Shown piece after piece: positions 6,969-15,637 of a DNA stretch of 21,229 bases. The stretch's first letter is position 1, and each line of letters opens with the position of its first letter. Position numbers and translations under genes: made by a program. The notes under the pieces were generated by a model. That model was given only the letters and a program-made list of their open reading frames with translations, did not search any database and had not been told where the DNA came from. Location of the stretch: positions 1 to 21,229 of the forward strand of contig JAGVOC010000219.1 in the NCBI GenBank assembly GCA_020052975.1, given 5' to 3'. Source of the DNA: Desulfobacterales bacterium (GTDB lineage Bacteria > Desulfobacterota > Desulfobacteria > Desulfobacterales > RPRI01).

Positions 6969-7934
6969 ATATTTGGTAAGCGAGTAATGGAGAAGCTTTT
7001 ACCGATTCGCGGAGTCTATGATATGCTGAACCATGCAAGAAAACGTTTTGGATTTACAGTTACCATGCAAGAACAAATAATCAACAAACCAATCTTTATA
7101 GTTGGCTGTGGCCGTTCCGGAACAAATCTGTTATTTAATCTTCTTAAGCAACATCCTCAGTTAGTGGGCACAAGCGGTTATCCTGATGGTGAAGACCATG
7201 TCGGTTGGATAAAATATGGGAGGTGCATTATCAGCGGCCTTGGCTCTTCCCCAAGCATTGATGGCGGACACACGGGTTTTCATTATTGTCTTTATATGGA
7301 TGAAAAGGACGTTATACCGGAGATTGTCGAGAGCATGACCTCATATTATTATAAAGATGTTATAAAACAGGACACCACAAAACGAGCTGTAAATAAATGT
7401 CCACATCTCTCAAATAAACTCAAATATGTACGAGCGATTTTCCCAGACGCAAAGTTTGTACACATCATCCGTGATTGCTTACCTGTCATTTCCAGTTGGA
7501 TCAAGATTATGGAGAACGCTCAACCCCATCAGGTTTTGTACTGGCCTGAAACGGAATTTCCATGTTTCTGGGTCTTTCCTGCTCCATCCTATGCGGCCAG
7601 AGAGGTTGTCTTTGCAAACGAGGATAGAAATTTCCCGGGAAAAGGCGTGGCAAGGTTGGTGGATTATTGGTCTGTTGTTAACCAAAATATTCCTATTCAA
7701 CTATCGAGCAGTCCAGAACAGTTGCTGACCGTCAGGTATGAAGACTTATGTGCTAATCCTCTTGAGACATTAAATCGTGTTTGTGATTTTTGTGAGATTT
7801 CTGCTTTTCCCGAAGTACCCTTGGAGATCAATCCAGGTTGCAATGAAAAGTATAAGACGCATTTAACCAAAAATCAAATAGACAAGTTTTTAGAGCGTGC
7901 TCGTACAACGCGTTCATACTTTGGATACCTTTAA
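6936..7934 (+). CDS. Sulfotransferase family protein (PAPS-dependent), carbohydrate type
   Basis: The protein should transfer sulfate from PAPS to a glycan hydroxyl. The 5'-phosphosulfate loop is VGCGRSGTNLLFNLL (residues 56-70), preceded by the strand KPIFI. The 3'-phosphate motif is FVHIIRDCLPVISSW (174-188), following the usual FPDAKF. Length is 332 residues. The first ~22 residues, beginning MSDMSLRH, lie outside the sulfotransferase fold and recur at the start of the next gene. Prokaryotic sulfotransferases of this class often modify capsules and O-antigens, which fits the locus. No PAPS synthesis genes are in the window. GGAAAGAG lies just ahead of ATG 6936. Confidence 0.88.
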   Translation: MSDMSLRHKLEIFGKRVMEKLLPIRGVYDMLNHARKRFGFTVTMQEQIINKPIFIVGCGRSGTNLLFNLLKQHPQLVGTSGYPDGEDHVGWIKYGRCIISGLGSSPSIDGGHTGFHYCLYMDEKDVIPEIVESMTSYYYKDVIKQDTTKRAVNKCPHLSNKLKYVRAIFPDAKFVHIIRDCLPVISSWIKIMENAQPHQVLYWPETEFPCFWVFPAPSYAAREVVFANEDRNFPGKGVARLVDYWSVVNQNIPIQLSSSPEQLLTVRYEDLCANPLETLNRVCDFCEISAFPEVPLEINPGCNEKYKTHLTKNQIDKFLERARTTRSYFGYL

Positions 7935-7983
7935 GAAATCGGGAAAGAGACCAATCTTGGCTCAACAGTGAGGAGGGTAAAAA

Positions 7984-8016
7984 ATGAGCGATATGTCACT
8001 AAGGCATGAGCCAGAA
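7984..8016 (+). repeat. 5'-coding direct repeat, copy 2 (start of the TylF-type gene)
   Basis: This is the partner of the repeat at 6936-6968 and encodes MSDMSLRHEPE. The exact 18-base run lies at 7990-8007. Over 22 residues the two N-termini share 12 identical positions, plus several conservative changes (Lys/Arg, Met/Leu, Leu/Phe). Confidence 0.85.
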
Positions 8017-8754
8017 AAATTGCAAAGAAAAGTGCTTGAGGAACTATTTAAGGGGACGGATATGTCTGTTTTTGAAATGTTCAGGAATTTTCCGGTATTC
8101 ACCCCGAGGTATAATTTGGCGAGATTTTTATCACACTATGAACTCTTTAAGAGAATCGCAGATATTCCAGGTGTCATTATTGATTTGGGTGTTTTTAGAG
8201 GAGCGTCTACATTTACATGGGCTAAATTATGCGAAATATTCTGTCCGACGGACGTAAGGAAGGTCATATACGGGTTTGACACTTTTGAGGGATTTCCATC
8301 GCTAAGCAAGGAAGACGGCCCTGAAGATTTGCGGCAGGACCTAAAAAAAGGCGGTTACTTTGGTGGAAGATCGATAGAAAAAGACCTAGATTTAGCCCAG
8401 ATTGCTATGAACCAAGATAAACATATAAAGCATATTAACAGGATTGAGCTTATTAAAGGTGATGTTGTTAAGACGATTCCTGAATTGTTGTCCAGGAAAG
8501 GAAATGGACTGAGGGTTGCCCTGTTGAATTTGGATCTGGACCTCTATGAGCCGACAAAAGTAGCATTAGAAAATTTTGTTCCTTTGATGGTTAAGGGAGG
8601 AATCATTATTGCTGATGAATACGCCGTTGATACTTTTGGGGGGGAATCAAAGGCAATTGATGAATATTTTGAGAGAACTTATAGTACCAGGCCAAAGATA
8701 AAAAAATTTACATGGCACAGTAATCCGTCCGGATATATCGAGGTCGATTGGTGA
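7984..8754 (+). CDS. TylF/MycF-type sugar O-methyltransferase
   Basis: The 256-residue protein matches the macrocin O-methyltransferase (TylF) family, Mg-dependent enzymes that methylate hydroxyls on sugar rings. Visible motifs are IDLGVFRGAS (66-75) for SAM binding, GFDTFEGFP (97-105), and the metal site LDLDLYEPT (183-191) followed by DEYAVDTFGG (211-220). A strong ribosome site (GAGGAGGG) precedes ATG 7984. The first ~22 residues repeat the N-terminus of the upstream sulfotransferase. The stop overlaps the GTG start of the next gene (GTGA, 8751-8754). A role in O-methylating a residue of the exported glycan is a well-supported inference. Confidence 0.92.
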   Translation: MSDMSLRHEPEKLQRKVLEELFKGTDMSVFEMFRNFPVFTPRYNLARFLSHYELFKRIADIPGVIIDLGVFRGASTFTWAKLCEIFCPTDVRKVIYGFDTFEGFPSLSKEDGPEDLRQDLKKGGYFGGRSIEKDLDLAQIAMNQDKHIKHINRIELIKGDVVKTIPELLSRKGNGLRVALLNLDLDLYEPTKVALENFVPLMVKGGIIIADEYAVDTFGGESKAIDEYFERTYSTRPKIKKFTWHSNPSGYIEVDW

Positions 8755-9455
8755 GGGTCGGCATAATTCAGTCATGTTACATTCCATGGCGAGGGTACTT
8801 TGACTTTATTGATGATGTCAATTTGTTTATATTTCATGATGACTTGCAGTATACCAAGGGTGACTGGCGAAACCGAAATAAAATCAAGACACCTAATGGG
8901 CGTGTATGGCTTACCGTCCCTGTAAAATATAAAAAAACTTCTCAGCTTATCTGTGAAACAGAGATCGATTATTCACATAAGTGGAAAGCTGAGCAAATCA
9001 ACAGGTTTAAAAGTAGCTATATCAAGTCACCTTTTTTCAAAGATGCTCTTGAATTATGGGAAAATAGTTTGCAGTATGCAGACCTGACTATCAGTCAGCT
9101 TAATATCAGACTGATCAATCGCATCTGTTCCTACCTGGGAATTTTCACTCGGCTTGCAATGTCCAGTGATTATGCAGTTACAGGATCGAAAACCGAACGA
9201 CTGATCCAATTGCTAAAGAAAGTTGGCGCGACAGTTTACCTGTCCGGCCCGAGCGCGAAGGGATATCTTGACGAAAACTTATTTCAGGAACATAGGATAG
9301 GCTTGGAATACAAAACCTACGACTATCTGCCTTATCCGCAGCTTTGGGGCGAGTTTGGGGGGACTGTTTCTGTGCTGGACCTGATCGCCAATACCGGGCC
9401 AAAGGCCAGGCAATTCCTGAAAAGTCAAACTCCCAACGAGGTTGCTGTCGAATGA
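8751..9455 (+). CDS. WbqC-family protein
   Basis: The N-terminus MRVGIIQSCYIPWRGYFDFID, followed by HDDLQYTKGDWRNRNKIKTPNG and LTVPV, is diagnostic of the WbqC family found in many O-antigen loci. Length is 234 residues, as is usual. The biochemical role of the family is not settled; members sit near amino-sugar and acyl-sugar genes. I chose GTG 8751 over TTG 8748. It gives the conserved MRVGIIQ start, overlaps the upstream stop as GTGA, and has GAGG at 8740-8743 seven bases ahead. Placement straight after the TylF-type enzyme suggests work on the same sugar residue. Confidence 0.9.
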   Translation: MRVGIIQSCYIPWRGYFDFIDDVNLFIFHDDLQYTKGDWRNRNKIKTPNGRVWLTVPVKYKKTSQLICETEIDYSHKWKAEQINRFKSSYIKSPFFKDALELWENSLQYADLTISQLNIRLINRICSYLGIFTRLAMSSDYAVTGSKTERLIQLLKKVGATVYLSGPSAKGYLDENLFQEHRIGLEYKTYDYLPYPQLWGEFGGTVSVLDLIANTGPKARQFLKSQTPNEVAVE

Positions 9456-9473
9456 AAATAGGTTTAGGCAGTT

Positions 9474-11186
9474 ATGGATTTGAATGATCTGTTGAGCGAT
9501 ATTGCCAGAGGAAATATTATAAAACCCTCTAATTTGCTTTCCTTCCTTTGTGCAGAAACGAGAGAAGAACGTTGCCAAGTAAACACTAAACTGGCAGAAG
9601 CATACTTAAAAGCTGGGAACCATTATCAGGCTCAAATATTTATACAGCGTGCGTGGTTATTGTCACAATTTGATGAAAAATTATTGCCACTGTATGTCGA
9701 TATCAACACTGCTGCAGATGAGATTGAGGCAATTAAAGAGGCATACAAAAGAGTGGGAATGAAAAAGGCTTCACAACAAAACGTGGGGGAAGCATTAAAG
9801 TATTTTATGTCTAGTATATACTCTTATGCCCAGCACAAGCACATAGACAAATACGAATATGATTTTGAAATACTGGAAGGGATAAGAAGATTAGCGGGAC
9901 CGGATAGGTTTGAACCAGTATTTAAGTCGGGGGACTTTAACTCAAGGAAGGTTCACATAGCATACTTGGTATTCGGAATATTGCATGATAGTTCCGTAAT
10001 GGCAAAAATCAACCGTATTTTTGCAGAATATCATGATAAATCGAGGTTCGATATAGCCTTTTTTATACCGGAAGAAAAAAAACGTGTTTCAAGATGGAAG
10101 CAGGCTGTTGCAAATCTTGATGCCATAAAGAGTTATGGTTGTGAGGTATTTCTTGCTCCTAATATTCACTGTGAGGGTGAAAGGCTTCGGGAAGTTGCTC
10201 AGAAAATTTATGAATTTCAGCCTGACGCTCTGATAACTAATGCACTACTTGCAGATTTGGGTCATTATTATATAGCCTCATTGACACCGGCACCGGTTAC
10301 AATAGGTTTTAGCCAAGGACCCCCTCCTCAGTTTGTTTCTCAAGATATTGACTGGAGTATTTCATGGACAAAACACCCATTGATAGATTGTCCATGTGAT
10401 TGCTCATTAGTAGACTTGGAGATTGAACTGCCCGAACAAAATGCTATCAAGTTTTATACTAAACAACAATTAAATATTCCAGAAGATGGTTTTATATTGA
10501 TGAGCGGCGGGAGATATCCCAAGTTTCAAAAGCCTGAATTCTGGAAAGCAATTTTTGACATTATGTGTTTGTATCATGATGTGTATTATGTTGTTATCGG
10601 CGTTCGGGAAGACGAACTTCCTTCATTAGAGGGATTACTTACAGCAGACTTGAAAACGCGACTAAGATTTATTGGTTGGAGGCAGGATTATTTAGAAATT
10701 CTTGGTTTGGCTGATATTGTCATTGATACATTTCCATCGGGTGGCGGTGTTTTTTTTATGGAAGCAATGGCTATAGGTATTCCTGTTGTATCATTTAAGA
10801 ATAATTATCTGAGATTATTCGATCAAACGGATTGGTCGCCAGCTGAGGAGTTTGTTAATATTCCAGATTTAATAGTTGAGCGCGGCAACTTTGAACAGTT
10901 TAAAATTCTCTTATCAAAGCTCATAGATAATCAAGAATATCGCATGAAACTGGCGCAATTCTGTAAAGAGCAAATCCATTTGACAAAAGGTAACCCGGAG
11001 CGAATGGTAAGAAGATGCGAAAGTATTTATATGAAAGTTCTTGGGAAAAAGTTACAACATAATATTTCAAACAAGACTCAACTATCTGGTTTAGATGAAA
11101 TCGGAAATATAGATTTAAAAAGTAATTTAAGAAAAATACCACATAAAATTAAGGAAAAACTCATAAGATACGCTAAGTTATTTTAG
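9474..11186 (+). CDS. Glycosyltransferase (GT-B, GT41/SPINDLY-like) with helical TPR-like N-terminal region
   Basis: This long protein (570 residues) has an N-terminal helical part, roughly 30-140, with TPR-like pairs such as NTKLAEAYLKAGNHYQAQIF. Its C-terminal part is a GT-B glycosyltransferase. Residues 160-310 form the acceptor-side domain, with the unusual loop GFSQGPPPQF (278-287). Residues 335-540 form the donor-side domain, with ILMSGGRYPKFQKPEFW (341-357) and DIVIDTFPSGGGVFFMEAMA (414-433). The last motif resembles O-GlcNAc transferase (GT41) and related enzymes. The substrate is unknown; a sugar acceptor is expected from context, a protein acceptor is possible. Ribosome site is weak (TTAGGCAG). 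The gene is visibly AT-rich compared with the dehydratase/epimerase genes downstream. Confidence 0.82.
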   Translation: MDLNDLLSDIARGNIIKPSNLLSFLCAETREERCQVNTKLAEAYLKAGNHYQAQIFIQRAWLLSQFDEKLLPLYVDINTAADEIEAIKEAYKRVGMKKASQQNVGEALKYFMSSIYSYAQHKHIDKYEYDFEILEGIRRLAGPDRFEPVFKSGDFNSRKVHIAYLVFGILHDSSVMAKINRIFAEYHDKSRFDIAFFIPEEKKRVSRWKQAVANLDAIKSYGCEVFLAPNIHCEGERLREVAQKIYEFQPDALITNALLADLGHYYIASLTPAPVTIGFSQGPPPQFVSQDIDWSISWTKHPLIDCPCDCSLVDLEIELPEQNAIKFYTKQQLNIPEDGFILMSGGRYPKFQKPEFWKAIFDIMCLYHDVYYVVIGVREDELPSLEGLLTADLKTRLRFIGWRQDYLEILGLADIVIDTFPSGGGVFFMEAMAIGIPVVSFKNNYLRLFDQTDWSPAEEFVNIPDLIVERGNFEQFKILLSKLIDNQEYRMKLAQFCKEQIHLTKGNPERMVRRCESIYMKVLGKKLQHNISNKTQLSGLDEIGNIDLKSNLRKIPHKIKEKLIRYAKLF

Positions 11187-11256
11187 AGGTAGCTATTCAG
11201 TCATTGAAGATCGTACCAAACAGACCTTATTGATAAGTTCAAGATTATCTTAATAA

Positions 11257-12462
11257 ATGAATTATATAGACGTTAACTTCCAAAAAAAATTCGCAGTTCT
11301 TTCTCATATACTTCCGCCTTCACCATCAGGACAGGCAATAGTGCTCTACAGATTTCTTAATGAATTGCCCCCTGACAGATATTGTTTAATTTCTCGTGGG
11401 AACTATGAAACACATGTTGGTGATAATTGCGGCTCTGATAAACTTCCCGGCAGATGCTATACTTTTAAACCTGTTTTCCGGTTGCCGGCTCCTAACCATT
11501 CAAAACTGTTTGCTTTCAATATTTCCTTTAATGCTTTATTAGGTTTATATAGCAGGGCAAAGCAAATTAAAAAGATCGTGCAAAAAGAGGGATGCAACTT
11601 GATAATAGCCTGCACCGGTGATTTTTATGACCTGCCTGCTGCATATCTGGCAAGCAAATGGCTTAAAATCCCTTTTGTCACCTATATCTTTGATGATTAT
11701 GCCTATCAGTGGACAGGATTTTATCGTTCAATCTCAAAACGACTGGAACCGGTTATACTTAAACATGCAAAGACTATAATAGTTACGAATGAATATATGC
11801 AGAAAGAGTATATACTACGATATGGCGTGCAGAGTACAGTTATTCATAACCCATGCACGTTGCCTAGTCTTGAGGAGTTAGATAAAGCTGATAGAGTCTT
11901 CAATAATCATGAAATCAACATTGTTTATACCGGAGCTATATATCATGCCCATTATGATGCTTTTCGCAATTTGATTGTTGCAATTCAACAGCTCAAAAGG
12001 TCTGATGTCAAATTGCATCTTTACACAGCCCAACCCGAATCAGACTTGAAGCGGAATGGCATTTCAGGACCTATGGTTGTGTATCATCCACATATAAATC
12101 AATCTGAAGTGCCTAAAATACTGCGCCAGGCAACGGTCTTGTTTTTGCCGCTGGCTTTTAATTCTCCGATTCCGGAAGTCGTCAAAACTTCAGCGCCTGG
12201 GAAAATAGGTGAATACCTATCAGTTGGGAGGCCAATTTTGCTGCATGCGCCGCATGATTCATTTGTCAGTTGGTATTTTAAGGAAAATCAGTGCGGGATA
12301 GTTGTTGATAAAAATGATCCTAAGCTTTTGGCAGAAGAAATTAGTAGACTCATGTCCGACCGAGAATTGCAGATAAAACTTAGTGAAAAGGCGAGAGAAG
12401 CGGCTGTGAGAGATTTCAGTATTGATAAAATGCAGAAAAAATATCGAGAATTAATTCCATAG
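11257..12462 (+). CDS. Glycosyltransferase family 4 (GT-B)
   Basis: This 401-residue GT-B enzyme probably adds one sugar to the lipid-linked chain at the cytoplasmic face of the membrane. The N-terminal acceptor domain has the expected alternating strands (FAVLSHILPPSPSG near residues 12-25, LIIACTGD, VTYIFDDYAYQWTG). The donor domain has NIVYTGAIYHAHYD (221-234) and SAPGKIGEYLSVGRPIL (312-328), with a Glu at 319 in the position where GT4 enzymes carry their donor-binding acidic residue. The 70-base gap upstream has no clear ribosome site. A TAA lies directly ahead of ATG 11257, so an earlier start is excluded. Donor and linkage cannot be predicted. Confidence 0.88.
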   Translation: MNYIDVNFQKKFAVLSHILPPSPSGQAIVLYRFLNELPPDRYCLISRGNYETHVGDNCGSDKLPGRCYTFKPVFRLPAPNHSKLFAFNISFNALLGLYSRAKQIKKIVQKEGCNLIIACTGDFYDLPAAYLASKWLKIPFVTYIFDDYAYQWTGFYRSISKRLEPVILKHAKTIIVTNEYMQKEYILRYGVQSTVIHNPCTLPSLEELDKADRVFNNHEINIVYTGAIYHAHYDAFRNLIVAIQQLKRSDVKLHLYTAQPESDLKRNGISGPMVVYHPHINQSEVPKILRQATVLFLPLAFNSPIPEVVKTSAPGKIGEYLSVGRPILLHAPHDSFVSWYFKENQCGIVVDKNDPKLLAEEISRLMSDRELQIKLSEKAREAAVRDFSIDKMQKKYRELIP

Positions 12463-12474
12463 ACTAAATGTATC

Positions 12475-13485
12475 ATGGATAATTTATTCATCAAAAAGTT
12501 GAAAGTTGCTATTTATTCTTTGCTTGTGTCGACAGGCATGTTAAATCTGCTGACAAGAATAACTTCAAAGATCTTTCGGGTGGTTGCTCTCGGAGGACAT
12601 GGGAGCAAAATCTGCCTACAGAATGGATTTTTGCCTGTGCCTGTACATTTCTATTCACCCATTCCAGACATTAATGATTTAGAGAAGCGTAAAATATGGG
12701 ATGTTCGCAGTGAATTGAAAGGTGTTAATTTTCGAGTAGACGAACAGTTAGAGTTACTTAAAAAACTAGGTTCTAGCTTTTCTGAAGAATGTCAGTGGCC
12801 ATTACAGCCTAAAGATAACCTATCCGAATTTTATCTTCAAAACCAGTCTTTTAGTTATGGGTGCGCAGCCTCAACTCATTGTGTGATAAGACATTTTAAA
12901 CCACGTACTATTATTGAGATTGGGTCAGGAATGTCATCACGAGTCATTTCTAAAGCAATTCAATTAAATGGTTTTAAAGATGGCCATTATAGTAACTATA
13001 TTATAGTGGACCCTTATCCTGCTGAGTTTATAAAAAGCAAGTCAATTGAGATGAAAGAGTTTATTGAAAGCAGAGTTGAATTGATGGATACAGCTTTTTT
13101 TGAACAGTTAAAAGAGAATGATGTCCTTTTTATTGACTCTGGCCATTGTGTAAGAATTGGAGGAGATGTGAATTATTTATTCTTAGAAGTATTACCTCGT
13201 TTGGCGCCAGGGGTGATTGTTCACATTCATGATATAGGTATCCCTTATGAATATTCGAAAACATATGCTACCAGTGAATCCTTTCGTCAGTTTTGGACGG
13301 AACAATACTTATTGCAAAGTTTTCTTTGTTTTAACAGTGAATTTGAGGTGTTGCTGGCGATGTATTATCTGATGACAGACCATCGAGAATTATTTCAGAA
13401 GGTATTTCCTCATTATAATCCTGACCATTATCCCTTTATAAGTAGTAGCTTTTGGATAAGACGCAAGCTTCAGGACCAAGGATAA
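12475..13485 (+). CDS. Class I SAM-dependent methyltransferase (Methyltransf_24-like, third methyltransferase)
   Basis: The catalytic domain begins around residue 125. It shows motif I IEIGSGMSS (147-155), VDPYP at the end of strand 2 (178-182), FIDSGH (219-224) and HIHDIGIP (250-257). This is the same general layout as the methyltransferase at 6140, but the sequences are clearly different. An N-terminal extension of about 120 residues contains a hydrophobic stretch (residues 10-38) that may associate with the membrane. Length is 336 residues. The substrate is unknown; methylation of the growing glycan or a sugar precursor is inferred. It starts 12 bases after the GT4 gene and ends 11 bases before the next gene, so it belongs to the same transcription unit. 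Confidence 0.82.
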   Translation: MDNLFIKKLKVAIYSLLVSTGMLNLLTRITSKIFRVVALGGHGSKICLQNGFLPVPVHFYSPIPDINDLEKRKIWDVRSELKGVNFRVDEQLELLKKLGSSFSEECQWPLQPKDNLSEFYLQNQSFSYGCAASTHCVIRHFKPRTIIEIGSGMSSRVISKAIQLNGFKDGHYSNYIIVDPYPAEFIKSKSIEMKEFIESRVELMDTAFFEQLKENDVLFIDSGHCVRIGGDVNYLFLEVLPRLAPGVIVHIHDIGIPYEYSKTYATSESFRQFWTEQYLLQSFLCFNSEFEVLLAMYYLMTDHRELFQKVFPHYNPDHYPFISSSFWIRRKLQDQG

Positions 13486-13496
13486 GTATAATTACA

Positions 13497-14687
13497 ATGC
13501 GAATCCTATTAATTGCCATGTCCGACAGTATTCATACTGCACGCTGGATATCACAGATAGCAGATCAGGGATGGGATATTCACCTGTTCCCGAGTATAGA
13601 CTGGGGGCTGGTACACCCTGAAATAAAGAACATCACTGTTTACCATTCTCTTTATGGCAAATCCAAAAATGTAGATCGAAGCGTTGATCTTCGTGGATTT
13701 CCGGTATTTACGAAAATTGGAGCTTCTGTCGGTATACGTGTTGTCAAGGCAATTTGGCCTAATTACCGTATCCGCCATTTAATACGAATAATCAATCGGC
13801 TAAAACCTGATATCATCCACTCAATGGAGATACAGGCTGCCGGTTATCTCACGGTTGAAGTAAAAAAGCGTTCCCTTGGCAAATTTCCAACCTGGATTGT
13901 CACAAACTGGGGAAGTGACATCTATTTGTTCGGGCGGTTCTCTGAGCATGAACCGAAAATCAGGAGTGTTTTAGCGGAATGTGATTACTATACCTGTGAG
14001 TGCCTGAGGGATGTTAAACTAGCGCGGGAATTCGGTTTCAAAGGCAGAGTTATTGGAGTTTTTCCAAATTCTTGCGGGTTTAATTTAAAACAGATTTGCC
14101 GCCTGCGTAAGTCCGGACTCATTTCTGATAGGCGTATTATCATGCTCAAAGGCTATCAGCACTGGGCAGGACGAGCCCTGTCAGGCTTAAAGGCGCTGGA
14201 ATACTGCACTGATATTCTGAATGAGTATGAAGTGGTGATTTATTCTGCATCTAGGGAGACGGTAAGAGCTGCCAGGCTTTTCCGTAAATCGACAGGAATT
14301 CGAACAAGAATAATTCCAACGAGAACCCCTCATTATGAAATTCTGAGGCTTCAAGGGCAAGCTCGGACCTCTTTAGGCTTAAGTATTAGTGATGGTATCA
14401 GTACATCGCTTTTAGAGGCTGTGGCTATGGGGTCTTTCCCTATACAGTCATGGACCGCATGTGCCGACGAATGGATAGAGGACGGAAAAACCGGAATCCT
14501 TGTACCACCGGAGGATCCTGAAGTGGTGGCAAAAGCCATTCGGCGAGCCCTGACCGACGATAATCTGGTTAATTATGCGGGAGAGAGAAATTACCGGCTT
14601 GCCGCTGAAAAACTTAACCAATCTCTATTGAAGTCTAAAGTTATAAATTTATACACTACAGTGGCAAATAAAAGGAATATTTCTTGA
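13497..14687 (+). CDS. Glycosyltransferase family 4 (GT-B), second
   Basis: The protein starts MRILLIAMSDSIHTARWISQ, the normal first strand and acceptor loop of a GT4 enzyme. It continues with PDIIHSMEIQAAGY, the strand TNWGSDIYLFGR and a C-terminal donor domain containing GLSISDGISTSLLEAVAMGSFPIQ, where the Glu of LLEAVAMG is the expected donor-binding residue. EWIEDGKTGILVPPEDPE is a common GT4 signature. Length is 396 residues. I chose ATG 13497 over a TTG at 13452, because the latter overlaps the upstream methyltransferase and adds 15 residues that do not fit the family. The stop and the next start share one base (TGATG). Confidence 0.9.
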   Translation: MRILLIAMSDSIHTARWISQIADQGWDIHLFPSIDWGLVHPEIKNITVYHSLYGKSKNVDRSVDLRGFPVFTKIGASVGIRVVKAIWPNYRIRHLIRIINRLKPDIIHSMEIQAAGYLTVEVKKRSLGKFPTWIVTNWGSDIYLFGRFSEHEPKIRSVLAECDYYTCECLRDVKLAREFGFKGRVIGVFPNSCGFNLKQICRLRKSGLISDRRIIMLKGYQHWAGRALSGLKALEYCTDILNEYEVVIYSASRETVRAARLFRKSTGIRTRIIPTRTPHYEILRLQGQARTSLGLSISDGISTSLLEAVAMGSFPIQSWTACADEWIEDGKTGILVPPEDPEVVAKAIRRALTDDNLVNYAGERNYRLAAEKLNQSLLKSKVINLYTTVANKRNIS

Positions 14688-15592
14688 TGCCAGGCAAGAA
14701 GGTTTTAATTTTCGGTGCAACCGGCATGCTGGGGCATACCTTTTTCGGTACGCTTTCTGAACGAAAGGATCTGGAGGTTTACGCTACTGTACGAAATCTG
14801 GAAGGACTCTCACTGCGGTTTCCGCAGGAACTCTTGACTAAGGTTTACGGGGATGTAAATGCCGACGATTTCAATTCGATCCATAATGTTTTGTCCGGGG
14901 TAAAGCCGGATGTGGTTATTAACTGTATTGGCATAATTAAACAATTACCGGCTGCAAAGGATCCTGTTACTTGCATTTCCATTAACTCACTATTCCCGCA
15001 CCGGCTGGCTCAGGCATGCAAGATTTTAGGTGCGAGGCTGATACATATGAGCACCGACTGTGTATTTAGTGGAAAGAAAGGCAATTATACCGAAGATGAC
15101 TTGCCTGATGCCGATGATCTGTACGGCCGTACAAAGCTTCTAGGTGAGGTAGCTTATCCCCATTGTGTTACCCTGCGTAGTTCTATTATCGGTCATGAGT
15201 TGAAGGGGAAGTACGGCCTTATCGAATGGTTTCTCTCGCAGGAAGAGAAGGTTAGTGGCTTTACAAACGCCTTCTTCTCCGGTTTTCCAACTGCGGAAAT
15301 GGTACATATTATTGCTGATTATGTTATTCCGAACAAGGAACTGACCGGCATTTACCATGTCTCTTCATCGCCCATCTCCAAATACGATCTGCTTCATCAG
15401 GTAGCTGAGCGTTACGGGAAACGGATAGAGATAGAGCGGTATGAAGATTTTCATTGCGACAGATCACTCGATTCATACCGCTTTCGGAATACGACTGGAT
15501 ACAGTCCCCCGCCATGGCATGATCTGGTTGATAAGATGTATCGGCATTTTATCAGTGCCTCTTTTTATAAAAACAGTAAGAGACTTATATGA
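14687..15592 (+). CDS. RmlD-like nucleotide-sugar reductase (SDR), WbvR-type, lacking a cupin domain
   Basis: This extended SDR has the NAD(P) loop GATGMLG (residues 10-16), the strand VINCIGIIKQ (77-86), the catalytic STD (122-124) and YGRTK with Tyr146 and Lys150. It sits next to a CapE/FnlA-type dehydratase and a WecB-type epimerase, so it should reduce the 4-keto intermediate of a UDP-2-acetamido-2,6-dideoxy-L-hexose. The L-FucNAc reductases CapF/WbjC/FnlB carry an additional C-terminal cupin domain and are about 370 residues. At 301 residues this protein has only the SDR part, which is closer to WbvR of the UDP-L-QuiNAc/L-RhaNAc route. ATG 14687 has AAGGAA ten bases upstream; a TTG at 14684 is less likely. 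Confidence 0.88.
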   Translation: MPGKKVLIFGATGMLGHTFFGTLSERKDLEVYATVRNLEGLSLRFPQELLTKVYGDVNADDFNSIHNVLSGVKPDVVINCIGIIKQLPAAKDPVTCISINSLFPHRLAQACKILGARLIHMSTDCVFSGKKGNYTEDDLPDADDLYGRTKLLGEVAYPHCVTLRSSIIGHELKGKYGLIEWFLSQEEKVSGFTNAFFSGFPTAEMVHIIADYVIPNKELTGIYHVSSSPISKYDLLHQVAERYGKRIEIERYEDFHCDRSLDSYRFRNTTGYSPPPWHDLVDKMYRHFISASFYKNSKRLI

Positions 15593-15595
15593 TCA

Positions 15596-15612
15596 TTAAA
15601 AATGGTTTTTAA
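15596..15612. repeat. Short AT inverted repeat in the gap before the dehydratase gene
   Basis: TTAAAAA (15596-15602) and TTTTTAA (15606-15612) are perfect inverted copies around a three-base TGG. The hairpin is all A-T, so it is weak as a terminator. It may slow transcription or contain a promoter element. It lies in the 45-base gap upstream of a very good ribosome site (AGGAGG). Confidence 0.35.
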
Positions 15613-15637
15613 ATATTTTGGATTAGGAGGTATTTGA

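Noticed and set aside
9452..9487. Eleven-codon ORF starting in an ATGA overlap with the end of the WbqC gene
   Set aside because: It ends inside the next gene in another frame and has no ribosome site; most likely chance.
11232..11249. GATAA/TTATC inverted repeat before the first GT4 gene
   Set aside because: Only five A-T-rich pairs with an eight-base loop; too weak to call a regulatory structure.
13452..13496. Upstream TTG start for the second GT4 enzyme
   Set aside because: It lies inside the preceding methyltransferase gene, and the added residues do not fit the GT4 first strand, which begins at MRILLIA.
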